Source: Saprospiraceae bacterium (GTDB lineage: Bacteria > Bacteroidota > Bacteroidia > Chitinophagales > Saprospiraceae). From it: a stretch of DNA of 64,000 nucleotides. Below, in pieces: positions 10,138-19,444 of the stretch. How positions within the stretch are numbered: position 1 is the stretch's first letter; each line of letters begins with the position of its first letter. The stretch lies in assembly GCA_041392805.1 (NCBI GenBank), contig JAWKLJ010000002.1, positions 3,053,001-3,117,000 of the forward strand, written 5' to 3'. The notes beneath the pieces are model-generated. The model ran no database searches. It saw nothing but the letters and a program-made list of their open reading frames with translations, and was not told the DNA's origin. The position numbers were made by a program, and so were the translations under genes.

Positions 10138-11199
10138 TTATCCAATTTTTTCTATCCATTTCTCCTGAATGGCATCTATTCGATATTGCAAATTGGCCAT
10201 CCAGGCCCCGATCAAGGTCCATCCAATAATCGCTGGATAAAAAACCATTCGCATCGTATTGTCTAAGTCTTCTGAACCAAAAGCAGGGTTTCCGCCGGCT
10301 CCTGGATGCAAACTATCCACCATTCGTGGAATAACATATATCAAGGGGATCAACAAAACAAAGGCAAATACGTTGTAAACCGCTGAAATTCGGCCCTTCT
10401 TTTCCGGGTCTTCGAAGGCTGAACGAAGAATGAAATAAGCCAGGTAGACCAACAAAGCAATCACTGTGGTAATCTGCTTTACATCGTTACTCCAGGGTTT
10501 GCCCCAAGTATAAGTTGCCCAAATCATACCCGTCAATAAGCCCATAATGCCAAAAAATAAGCCTACAGCGGTATAGGCCCTGGCTTTGCTATCCCAAATG
10601 GGCAATGGATTCCTTAAATAGCGCACGCTATAATAAACAGCCAGGATAAAAAGCAACATCATCGCCAACCATAAAGCAACATGAAAATAGGTGTTGCGGA
10701 TCGTCTCGTAAAGGATCGGCCGAAAGGGGAAAGTCATCCCCTTGGTTATCTTCAAATCATTGATAGGGCTATTGATCCAAGCCAATTCTCCTTGCGCTGG
10801 GTCAATAGAATCCTGGGTAACCAACACCGCGGTGGGTAATACCGCCGTTCCATCGGCATCTCCATCAATGATCAGTGAAAAATCCTGGACCCGCTTGGTT
10901 ACCGGTAAATAGGAGGGAATGGCAAAGACGATTTCCAGGGTACGGCTATCCTTCACCTCAATTTGCTGTGCGCCAAGGGCACGCTCTCCGTCAAGCTTTA
11001 GCCAGGCCCGCAGCGGCCCCTGCTCTTCTTCATATCGGCTATTATAACCCAGCACCTTTAACCGAACAGTTTCTCCTGTTTTTACCGAACGCGGATTTAC
11101 TTCTATAATCCCCGGTTTCAAAGGCACCAACATTCCCGCCAAAAAGGTGTAAAGAATGATCAGCACCCCCAGGAATTTCCACCACTTAATATTCATCAT
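10138..11199 (-). CDS. ccmC: Cytochrome c assembly protein CcmC/CcsA-type haem handling protein
   Basis: The protein has an N-terminal transmembrane helix, a soluble domain of about 130 residues, then six or more membrane helices typical of CcmC. The tryptophan-rich haem motif is present as IWATYTWGKPWSNDVKQ (WGxxW type), flanked by histidines in the adjoining loops (TYFHVALW, DSLHPGAGG). It delivers haem for cytochrome c maturation at the cytoplasmic membrane. I chose the ATG at 11199 (MMNIKWW) because the longer reading frame would run into ccmB. It forms an operon with ccmB upstream and the ccmD-like gene downstream. The extra N-terminal soluble domain, resembling a bacterial Ig-like fold, is unusual compared with the short proteobacterial CcmC. 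Confidence 0.85.
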   Translation of the reverse strand: MMNIKWWKFLGVLIILYTFLAGMLVPLKPGIIEVNPRSVKTGETVRLKVLGYNSRYEEEQGPLRAWLKLDGERALGAQQIEVKDSRTLEIVFAIPSYLPVTKRVQDFSLIIDGDADGTAVLPTAVLVTQDSIDPAQGELAWINSPINDLKITKGMTFPFRPILYETIRNTYFHVALWLAMMLLFILAVYYSVRYLRNPLPIWDSKARAYTAVGLFFGIMGLLTGMIWATYTWGKPWSNDVKQITTVIALLVYLAYFILRSAFEDPEKKGRISAVYNVFAFVLLIPLIYVIPRMVDSLHPGAGGNPAFGSEDLDNTMRMVFYPAIIGWTLIGAWMANLQYRIDAIQEKWIEKIG

Positions 11200-11224
11200 A
11201 CAACCTGATTTTAATATCCAACAA

Positions 11225-11884
11225 TCAATCCCTCCATAAAAAGGGGTATAATAATAGTGACATCCCCAATACAATCAAATCGATGGCAATTAGCATCGTC
11301 ACATCTCCCTGTACACCTTCTCCTGCCAAAAGTTCAATGGCATTCTTCGACAAGCTGACAAGGGTAATCAAAATGGGTATGACCAAGGGGAAACTTAAAA
11401 TAGCCATTAACGTCGCACTATTATCCGTCTTGGCCGAAATAGCCGAAACAAAGGTAAAAGTGACTGAAAAACCCAAACTACCTAGCCCTATGGCCAGTAA
11501 AAAAGGTGTCGCATTGAGCACCGCATTTCCGACAAAAAGGCTTAGCCCTCCCCAAATGAGAAACCCTATCAATAATAACAAAAATGTATTGTAAATGATC
11601 TTAGATAATAAAAGCGCAATCGGATTGACGAGCGTGTAAAAATACAATTGCCTCTTTTTGCTTTCCTGGGTAAAACTTTTGGTGACCGCATTGACAGAGG
11701 CAAAAAGCATAATGACCCAATAAAGGGTTACCCAAGTATTGGGCTCTACTTCCACAAAGGCCATGAATACAATAAAGACAGTAGCGCCTACATACAACAG
11801 TATACCACTTATTGCATATTTATTTCGCCACTCCAGCTTTAGTTCCTTACTTAATAAAACGCCTATTTCCTTGAATATCTGCAT
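11225..11884 (-). CDS. ccmB: Haem exporter subunit CcmB
   Basis: About 219 residues from the ATG at 11884 (MQIFKEIGVLLSKELKLEWR), with six predicted membrane helices and the KELKLEWRNKYAISG amino-terminal signature of CcmB. It is the membrane subunit of the CcmAB ABC transporter in system I cytochrome c maturation. ccmC follows 25 bp downstream. No ccmA gene is seen in this window, so the ATPase subunit must be elsewhere. Confidence 0.85.
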   Translation of the reverse strand: MQIFKEIGVLLSKELKLEWRNKYAISGILLYVGATVFIVFMAFVEVEPNTWVTLYWVIMLFASVNAVTKSFTQESKKRQLYFYTLVNPIALLLSKIIYNTFLLLLIGFLIWGGLSLFVGNAVLNATPFLLAIGLGSLGFSVTFTFVSAISAKTDNSATLMAILSFPLVIPILITLVSLSKNAIELLAGEGVQGDVTMLIAIDLIVLGMSLLLYPFLWRD

Positions 11885-12013
11885 TGTTCGCAAAATTAAG
11901 AGAAATTGGTTTCTAGCATCTTCTTCGCGCATTTTTTTTCATTAGTTTACATCCTTTTGACATAATTCTTATTTTTGAGCCGTTAGAAGCTTTTTAATTA
12001 CAACAGTATTGGC

Positions 12014-13210
12014 ATGTTAAGATTGTTGGTACTATCCACCGCCTTGTTTTTCATGATGAGCCTTAAGGCAAATCCCATTCCTACCTTCCATCAGGTTGAG
12101 GCCTTGCCGGGAGATGGCATTTATTCCCTTTTAAGGCGATTTCAACTCGACAAGCATTCCTGCAATTTTGATCAATTTTATTCCCTCAATAAAATAAAAA
12201 GGAATACCCGCCTCATCAAAGGACGCACTTATTCCTTGCCCTTGATGGTGTATACCTTTAATGGAAAAACCATTCGTTCCAGCATCGGGGTAGACGACTG
12301 GAACCTCGCGATCAATATCCAGAAATACAATGAGACCATGGAGTCTGAAGGCGTTCGAAATAATTCTTTCAAAAAAGACATGGTGTTGTGGGTTCCTTAT
12401 CACCTGCTCAATTGCCCCGAACCGGATCTAGAGATTCCTCCCTTGGTGATTGACAACCCAGAGGCGGCTCCTGCCGCCAGCGGAGACCGGCAATTCCCCA
12501 TTTTTGGTCCTAAATATGCCTACACACCACTAGCTAGTAATAAGTTAAAAGGCAAAGTATTTTATGTCGTTGGGGGCCATGGAGGACCAGATCCGGGTGC
12601 TATGGGTAAAAGAGGTAATTACACCCTTTGTGAAGATGAATACGCCTATGATGTCGCCCTTCGTTTATGCCGAAACCTCATCTCCCACGGTGCTACAGCC
12701 TATATGATCAATCGCGATCCTAATGATGGCATTCGAGATGAAAACTTTTTTAAATGCGACAATGATGAGGTACTTTGGGGAGATATTAAAATGGCCCAAG
12801 GCCAAAAAACGAGACTGTTCCAACGGTCGGATATCATTAATGAATTGTACGAAAAACATCGCCTCCAAGGGGTTACCGAACAATTGGCCATCATGATCCA
12901 CGTGGATTCTCGAAATAAAGGCGTAAGGACCGATCTCTTTTTTTATCACCATCCCGATAACGAGGAAGGCAAGAAAAAAGCCCAGAATATGCTCAAGGCC
13001 GTTCAACAGCAATACAAGAAATACCAACAAGACCGCCAATATGAAGGAACGGTTACTGCACGTGATTTACATATGCTTCGTGAATGCCTTCTTCCCGCCG
13101 TTTACATAGAGTTAGCTAATATTAGAAATACCAACGACCAACAGCGAATTATTGTCCAACGCAATCGGCAGTTATTGGCAGATTGGTTTTTACTTGGCAT
13201 TTTAAATTAA
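12014..13210 (+). CDS. N-acetylmuramoyl-L-alanine amidase (Amidase_3 type)
   Basis: The 398-residue precursor has a signal peptide (residues 1-20), a LysM-like region (residues about 25-130, with GDGIYSLLRRFQL and KGRTYSLPLMVY) and a C-terminal amidase_3 domain. The zinc-site start reads VVGGHGGPDPGAMGKRG, the second zinc region IMIHVDS, and the terminal catalytic region LPAVYIELANIRN (E in place of the usual VEMGF context). It should cleave peptidoglycan stem peptides in the periplasm during cell separation or wall turnover. It is divergently arranged from ccmB. Confidence 0.85.
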   Translation: MLRLLVLSTALFFMMSLKANPIPTFHQVEALPGDGIYSLLRRFQLDKHSCNFDQFYSLNKIKRNTRLIKGRTYSLPLMVYTFNGKTIRSSIGVDDWNLAINIQKYNETMESEGVRNNSFKKDMVLWVPYHLLNCPEPDLEIPPLVIDNPEAAPAASGDRQFPIFGPKYAYTPLASNKLKGKVFYVVGGHGGPDPGAMGKRGNYTLCEDEYAYDVALRLCRNLISHGATAYMINRDPNDGIRDENFFKCDNDEVLWGDIKMAQGQKTRLFQRSDIINELYEKHRLQGVTEQLAIMIHVDSRNKGVRTDLFFYHHPDNEEGKKKAQNMLKAVQQQYKKYQQDRQYEGTVTARDLHMLRECLLPAVYIELANIRNTNDQQRIIVQRNRQLLADWFLLGILN

Positions 13211-13487
13211 GGCTCTCTGATTTCTCACTTCCAACTTCCTTAAGTCGTTGGTATACTCCTATAAGTCGTTGGTCTGTTTTTATCGTTGCGCGATCCAATT
13301 ACTTTTAATTTCATGCCATCTTGCAACCTTTATAAAACCAAATAGTCTTTAACCGGTATGCTTTTTTGGGGTTTAAAACTACCAACTTCTCTATACATCA
13401 AAGATTAAAAATGCATTTAGCAGCCTGCTTGGTATGCCATAAAATGCATGTCTTTATTAGACCGACTGTTAAAAATTGGATTTTACA
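13211..13487. other. Intergenic spacer with short direct repeat
   Basis: 277 bp between the amidase and the DUF5916 gene. It carries a twice-repeated AAGTCGTTGGT near 13242 and 13262. No gene or terminator is evident. Confidence 0.35.
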
Positions 13488-16160
13488 ATGAAGAAATCAC
13501 CCGTCTCATTTCTTGCGCTATGCTTCATTGCATGCTACACTACTGTTTTATGCCAAGCGCCTGCCGCACTGGATAAAACAGTTACCAAAAAATATTTCAC
13601 TAAAGCCATCGAATTGCAGCCCCCTTTAATTGACGGCCTGCTAGAGGACGCCATCTGGGAAACCGTCGAGTGGGGAGGCGACTTTATCCAACGCATACCA
13701 CATGACGGGGCAGCCCCCACTCAGGCGACCGCTTTTAAAATCCTATATGATAACAAGTACCTTTATATAGGATACCGCTGTTTTGATGATGAACCTGATA
13801 AAATTGTCAAACGGATGTCTCGCCGGGATGGCTTCACCGGCGATTGGGTAGAAATTAACATTGATAGTTATAATGATAAAAGAACTGCTTTTTCTTTTAC
13901 CATCACCGCCTCCGGCGTGAGGGGAGATGAATTCATTTCCAATAACGGCAACAATTGGGACACCAACTGGAATCCCATTTGGTCCGGAAAGACGAATATC
14001 GATTCGCTGGGTTGGACAGCAGAGGTGAAAATCCCACTTAGCCAACTGCGCTATGGCAATAAAGCGGAGCATGTTTGGGGAATCCAGTTTACGCGTCGCG
14101 ACTTCCGTAATGATTCCAGGTCAAATTGGCAATATATTTCTCAGAACGATGGGAACTGGGTTAGCAATTTTGGCGAACTACATGGTTTAAAAGGTATCCA
14201 ACCTCAAAAACAGATCGAAATCCAACCTTATACTGTCATCAAAGCGGAGCGATTTGAAAAACAAGAAGGCAATCCTTTTGCCGATGGGGCGACTGAAGGC
14301 CTGAATGCTGGCTTGGATGGCAAAATTGGATTAACAAGTGACTTAACACTCGATTTCACTATTAATCCAGATTTTGGTCAGGTAGAAGCTGACCCTTCCG
14401 CCCTCACCCTTGATGGATATCAAATTTTCTTCTCTGAGCGCCGCCCCTTCTTTGTCGAAAACAGCAACCTATTTGACTATGCCTATGGCTACGCTGAGGC
14501 AGGCGGCCCTTTTACAGGCGATAACCTCTTCTATTCCCGTCGCATAGGTAGTTCCCCCCACGGCTACCCTAGCCTATCTGACGGAGAATTTGCCAAGGTA
14601 CCCAATAATTCAACCATCCTCGGCGCTGCCAAATTCAGCGGAAAAACCAAAAAAGGGCTGGGAATCGGCATTTTGGAAAGTGTAACCGCAAAGGAGTGGG
14701 CCAAAATCGACGATCATGGCGAAACCCGCAAGGAAGTGGTGGAACCACTTAGCAATTACTTTGTTGGGCGGGTAACCCAGGATTTCAGGGAAGGGAGTAC
14801 CGTACTCGGCGGCATCCTGACAGCCACCAAAAGAGACCTCAGACAAACGGGTCTGGAGGGACTGCATGAGTCGGCCTACACTGGTGGCCTCGATCTAACC
14901 CATTGGTGGAAAAATCGGACTTATTACCTTACAGCGAATGGTATATTTAGTCAAATAAATGGCAGCAAGGAAGCGCTCCTAAGAACGCAAACGGCTTTTG
15001 AACACTATTTTCAAAGACCAAATGCAGATTATCTCAAAGTAGATTCTAGCGCGACCTCCATGATGGGTCATGGCGGCATGCTTAAAATTGGAAGGGCCAA
15101 TAAAGCCTGGAAATTCGAAACAGGTATGACTTGGCGCTCGCCTCAATTGGAACTAAACGATATTGGATTTATGACCAACGCGGATGAAATTCATCATTTC
15201 CTCTGGACAGGCTACCGATTTACCAAACCTTTTAGCATTTTCCGAACCTTACAAGTCAATTACAATCACTGGTCGACCTGGGATTTTGGCGGCAATAACC
15301 TTTACCAGGCTATCAATGTGAATGGCCACTCCTCCTTAAAGAATTTTTGGTTTCTTAGCATCGGTATGACTTATGAAAATAAAGACATCTCAAATAATGC
15401 CTTGTTTGGTGGGCCTTCTCTTCGCAAATCCAAAGGGTTGGCTCCCTGGATTTCCATTTCCACTGACCAGCGTAAAAAAATAGCTTTCTCCTTTAATTCC
15501 TTTCAGGCTTGGGGCTTCGAAAAAACAGATCCTCAAACGGTGAGAGCTCAAAATTATTCCGTTGGGGTACAAATTCAACCCACCGATGCCTTCTCTATCA
15601 ATTTCCGGCCTTCCTATAACCAAAATGAAAGGCAAATTCAATATGTGACAGACATAAATTTTGAGAACGAGCACCGTTATATTGCCGGTACGGTCGACCA
15701 AAGAACCTTCAGCGCTACCCTGCGCTTGAACTATAATATTACACCAAACCTAACCTTGCAATATTATGGCCAGCCTTTTATTTCCAAAGGAAATTATCGT
15801 GATTTCAAGCGAATAACCGACCCCATGGCTATCAGTTTCCACGACCGCTTTCATCTTTTTTCACCGCAAGAAATCATTTTTGATAAAGACGAAGAAGTTT
15901 TTAATGTAGATGAAAACAAAGATGGCATGACCGATTATAGCTTTGGTGATCCAGCTTTTAATTTCATGCAATTTAGATCAAATTTAGTAGCGAGGTGGGA
16001 ATATACACCGGGCTCCGAGGTCTTCCTGGTTTGGTCACAAAGCAATACAGCATTTGGGGATCCTGAAGAGCGATTAATCCCTAGTTTGAATGAAAACCTG
16101 TTCTCTCAAACAGGACATAATATTTTCTTATTGAAACTAACCTACCGCTTTTTGCCATAA
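13488..16160 (+). CDS. DUF5916 outer-membrane protein with CBM9-like domain
   Basis: From the ATG at 13488 the 890-residue protein has a signal peptide (ending VLCQAPAA) and a carbohydrate-binding family 9-like domain at about 40-220, with the characteristic PLIDGLLEDAIWE and YDNKYLYIGYRCFD. A long DUF5916 beta-barrel follows and ends in an aromatic-rich strand (IFLLKLTYRFLP) typical of outer-membrane barrels. The family is very common in Bacteroidota, and its substrate is unknown. A calcium-like acidic motif (VDENKDGMTDYSFGD) lies near the C-terminus. An earlier in-frame TTG exists, but the ATG gives a normal signal peptide. Confidence 0.85.
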   Translation: MKKSPVSFLALCFIACYTTVLCQAPAALDKTVTKKYFTKAIELQPPLIDGLLEDAIWETVEWGGDFIQRIPHDGAAPTQATAFKILYDNKYLYIGYRCFDDEPDKIVKRMSRRDGFTGDWVEINIDSYNDKRTAFSFTITASGVRGDEFISNNGNNWDTNWNPIWSGKTNIDSLGWTAEVKIPLSQLRYGNKAEHVWGIQFTRRDFRNDSRSNWQYISQNDGNWVSNFGELHGLKGIQPQKQIEIQPYTVIKAERFEKQEGNPFADGATEGLNAGLDGKIGLTSDLTLDFTINPDFGQVEADPSALTLDGYQIFFSERRPFFVENSNLFDYAYGYAEAGGPFTGDNLFYSRRIGSSPHGYPSLSDGEFAKVPNNSTILGAAKFSGKTKKGLGIGILESVTAKEWAKIDDHGETRKEVVEPLSNYFVGRVTQDFREGSTVLGGILTATKRDLRQTGLEGLHESAYTGGLDLTHWWKNRTYYLTANGIFSQINGSKEALLRTQTAFEHYFQRPNADYLKVDSSATSMMGHGGMLKIGRANKAWKFETGMTWRSPQLELNDIGFMTNADEIHHFLWTGYRFTKPFSIFRTLQVNYNHWSTWDFGGNNLYQAINVNGHSSLKNFWFLSIGMTYENKDISNNALFGGPSLRKSKGLAPWISISTDQRKKIAFSFNSFQAWGFEKTDPQTVRAQNYSVGVQIQPTDAFSINFRPSYNQNERQIQYVTDINFENEHRYIAGTVDQRTFSATLRLNYNITPNLTLQYYGQPFISKGNYRDFKRITDPMAISFHDRFHLFSPQEIIFDKDEEVFNVDENKDGMTDYSFGDPAFNFMQFRSNLVARWEYTPGSEVFLVWSQSNTAFGDPEERLIPSLNENLFSQTGHNIFLLKLTYRFLP

Positions 16161-16169
16161 ACTCATTCC

Positions 16170-19094
16170 TTATTTATCTTCAAGCCCTTTATCCTCAGAC
16201 CCCTGATTGGCTAAAGTAGCAGCCTCCGGCCAGGAACTATGTTCGGTGTTGAGGGCATCGTAGACTACTTCCTGGATTCGCTCCCGAATTTTTTTGCGCA
16301 AAAAGGCCTTGTTTCTAGCGGAAGGATGGAGCCTGTTAGAAAGAAAGATATAAACCAAATCATTTTCAGGGTCTATCCAGATGCAGGTGCCGGTAAAACC
16401 GGTATGCCCATAGGTTGTCGAGGGTACCACATGGCTAAAGGCAGAGCTACTCTTGGGGTTAGCGGTATCAAAGCCCAATCCCCGGTGGGTACCAGACTGT
16501 GCTTTGGTAAACTGTTCAACGGTGCGTGGAAGGATAAATTGTCGACCACCATAGCTACCTTTATTCAATAATAATTGGGCAATTACGGCCAGGTCATTGG
16601 CATTCGCGAAGAGGCCAGCATGGCCGGCCACTCCGCCAAAGATAGCGGCCGTTTCGTCATGTACATAGCCATGAACCAAACGTTGGCGCCAGCGTTCATC
16701 CTGTTCTGTTGGAACAATTTGATTTAATTTAAATTGGTCTAATGGCTTGTAAGTAATGTGTTGCAATCCCAAAGGATGATAAAATTCCTCATTTAAATAT
16801 TCATCCAAGGGTTTCCCTGACAGCTTTTCCACCAAACGCTGCATGAGCATAAAATTGACATCGCTATAGCGAAAACGCCCCACCTTTTTAAGGGGTAATT
16901 GCTCAACAGCAGCCCAGATGGTATCAATATAGGCTCCTTTAAAATAGAAACTATCCGCCAACTGTATGTTGTATTCCGCAGAGGGTGTACGGCAGAAAAA
17001 GCTATCGCATTCAGCATTGCCCGCATCCCGATAAAGCATATAGGGAATCACAGGCATAAAAGGCTGTAAACCAGACTCATGGGTCAAAATCCGCTTGACA
17101 GTTACCTTGTTCAAAGTAGCGTCTTTGCCGACAACCCCCAACTCACTCAATTGGCTATTCAACTTGAATTTCCCTTGGTCAAATAAGCGCATAGCAGCCA
17201 GGGTCGTCCCGACTACTTTAGTAACAGAAGCAATATCATATAAATCAGCACGCCCTACCGCTCTGCGTTTATCAAAGGTGTGATAGCCAAAGGACTTTTG
17301 GTAAATCACCTTCCCTGATTTGGCGACCAGCACCTGGCATCCCGGAATAATGCCTTCCTCAATCGCCGTATTGGCAATAGCGTCAATACCCACCAGTTTT
17401 TCGGGCAAGATGCCTACACTTTCTGGGGAACTGTATTGCAGGCGCACGGCTGGTATTTGTATACCATCACCCTCCTTGAAGAAAGCATTGACGGTCGTGG
17501 GTAAATGGCCTTTGGCAGGAATTGCACCAAACAATAGTTCGGCAGTCAGCTTCTCTGTGATCTTATTTAAGTCTGGTACCTGGATGATCGCCATTAGCGT
17601 ATCAAAAGCAGCTAAGCCTGCCGGTTCGCCATAATAAACCAAGGCCACTTTATTGTTTTTTTCTAAATCAGCAAGGGAGGAAAGAAACGTTGTATCTCGC
17701 GCAGGGTCAAAGTGGTTTCCCTCTATAGTTAGGATATAAGTTCTGTTTTTACCGAGGGCAGGTAGCGCCGGCAAGTTATTCTCTAATGCTGCTAATTGTT
17801 GTACCGTATAGCCTGCATATTGACCAATGGTCTTGTCAAAAGTACTTAGCCGGGATGGTCCAACATGGATAATATTAAAATTTCGTTGATAAAGGTCCGT
17901 AAAGGGCAGTAAATCTTTAGCATGGCCAAGTACACTGATGGCCTCCATGTAAACCTTCTCCCGCCAATATTCCCAAAAAACGTGCTGCAAATAATCATTA
18001 GGAGACGGGGTGGGAAAATGGGATGTAGTTGTCGTGTCTACCTCTTCCGCCCTCCCCTCAAAAAGCGGCATTTTAATAATAGAAGCTTCATGCGATTGGA
18101 TCGTCGCCAACCGTGCAGGACTCGGTTCCCTTCTTTGCCAGTTTTTGGCTTTTAGTACCCTTTTCACCTTTTCGTCGACCGCGTCCATGGTTAACAGGCC
18201 AGATTCGATGGCAGTCTTAAGTGCAGCCCTTACCTCAGCAGGCGTTTTGTCATTCACCCAAAACACATCTACCCCCGCCGCAATCAAGTCCGTCAATCCA
18301 TCCCCGCTACCAAAATCGCCAAATAACAGGCCATTGAAGGCCAGTTGCTGCCGAAACAAAGCTTGTAGCAAAGCAGGAGGAATACGCAATTGAGAAAAAA
18401 AGATAGTATCTAGGAATACCGCTGGCAAACCCAATTGATGCAGCGATTTAAAGGTGGTTAAAACGGCCTCATCTATTTCGATAGCATCTGCTTGAAGATG
18501 AAAACTGCTCCCTGGCAAATGGCAAAGCGGGCTCAGAATTTGCTGTTCACTCAAACCTTTTAGCTTTCTGATGGTCGAACTTAAATTTGAAGGAGAAGGG
18601 TGATACACCAAGGGCGCCCAATTGATCCCTAATTGGGTAGCTTGCTCAATGAATAATTGTTCCAGGTGACGTTGTAAACTATCGCCTTTAACTTGTTGGA
18701 TACTTGCGCTGCTGGGTAATTCTGTAGCGTTTGCAAATTGATTATTGATTAATAGTTGTTCTTTCGTCGCTACCCACAAGCCGTCCATTGCCCGTTGATT
18801 GAGCGAGTCCCTCCAAAACAAAAAGGTGTCAATGGCCAGATGATTAAGTAACAACCCGCCGATAAGATTTGCCGAAACCTCCTCTACGATAGCCTTCTGG
18901 GTAGAAACGGAAAAGGTATCCACCTCCCAAAGCAAAAGCTGCCCCAGTTTTTGCTCAAGGGTCATCACTTGCAACAAACTATCTATGGAACTAGATTCCA
19001 AATTGACAAATGGAATCAGATCAGGGTTCTCCTTTTCGTGCTGGCAAGAGAACACCAACAGCAACAACAGCAGAGCGGTTAAGCGGCATCGCAT
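16170..19094 (-). CDS. GH3-like/serine hydrolase (beta-lactamase fold) fusion lipoprotein
   Basis: The 974-residue lipoprotein (LLLLLLVFSC lipobox) joins a NagZ-like glycoside hydrolase family 3 region (residues about 30-330), a middle GH3 C-terminal-like region (about 380-560) and a beta-lactamase/transpeptidase-like domain (about 580-950). The serine hydrolase part keeps SxxK (ASVTKVVG), a YSD-type second motif (RYSDVNF) and HTG (GHTGFTGT). The GH3 part is odd: where NagZ enzymes have KHFPGHGD, this reads CHLPGSSFH, so the usual catalytic His-Asp dyad appears lost. Fusions of this type are known in Bacteroidetes and are thought to act on peptidoglycan. Here only the serine hydrolase half looks catalytically complete. 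Confidence 0.85.
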   Translation of the reverse strand: MRCRLTALLLLLLVFSCQHEKENPDLIPFVNLESSSIDSLLQVMTLEQKLGQLLLWEVDTFSVSTQKAIVEEVSANLIGGLLLNHLAIDTFLFWRDSLNQRAMDGLWVATKEQLLINNQFANATELPSSASIQQVKGDSLQRHLEQLFIEQATQLGINWAPLVYHPSPSNLSSTIRKLKGLSEQQILSPLCHLPGSSFHLQADAIEIDEAVLTTFKSLHQLGLPAVFLDTIFFSQLRIPPALLQALFRQQLAFNGLLFGDFGSGDGLTDLIAAGVDVFWVNDKTPAEVRAALKTAIESGLLTMDAVDEKVKRVLKAKNWQRREPSPARLATIQSHEASIIKMPLFEGRAEEVDTTTTSHFPTPSPNDYLQHVFWEYWREKVYMEAISVLGHAKDLLPFTDLYQRNFNIIHVGPSRLSTFDKTIGQYAGYTVQQLAALENNLPALPALGKNRTYILTIEGNHFDPARDTTFLSSLADLEKNNKVALVYYGEPAGLAAFDTLMAIIQVPDLNKITEKLTAELLFGAIPAKGHLPTTVNAFFKEGDGIQIPAVRLQYSSPESVGILPEKLVGIDAIANTAIEEGIIPGCQVLVAKSGKVIYQKSFGYHTFDKRRAVGRADLYDIASVTKVVGTTLAAMRLFDQGKFKLNSQLSELGVVGKDATLNKVTVKRILTHESGLQPFMPVIPYMLYRDAGNAECDSFFCRTPSAEYNIQLADSFYFKGAYIDTIWAAVEQLPLKKVGRFRYSDVNFMLMQRLVEKLSGKPLDEYLNEEFYHPLGLQHITYKPLDQFKLNQIVPTEQDERWRQRLVHGYVHDETAAIFGGVAGHAGLFANANDLAVIAQLLLNKGSYGGRQFILPRTVEQFTKAQSGTHRGLGFDTANPKSSSAFSHVVPSTTYGHTGFTGTCIWIDPENDLVYIFLSNRLHPSARNKAFLRKKIRERIQEVVYDALNTEHSSWPEAATLANQGSEDKGLEDK

Positions 19095-19444
19095 AGTTTT
19101 CTCGTGTTTGTTTCTTTTGCTTGGAAAAAAATCCTTATACTTCTGTTTACGAGAAATTAGGGCTTATGTTCCCAAACATATGCTTGGTAATGTTGTACGG
19201 TGAAAGTGTATGGTGTTTATAATAAATAAAACAGCTCCTATTCAAATATGATTCCCTATTATACGGTTTTTTCTGTTATAAATCCAAAAAAGTAGCTTAA
19301 TAGCGCAAAAAAAACTATTTTTTTAACAATTGCTGAGGGTAGGTTTGGATGTTGGCATGGAAAGTTAAGAGCTTGTCTAAAAATACTTAGAAAAGCTCAA
19401 TTATAGGTGCTCACAAATGATCAGCCATCAACCAACAAAGAGCT
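19095..19444. other. Intergenic region upstream of the GH3/serine hydrolase gene
   Basis: 350 bp between two minus-strand genes, AT-rich with several T/A tracts. I see no RNA gene, repeat copy or clear terminator. Confidence 0.35.
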
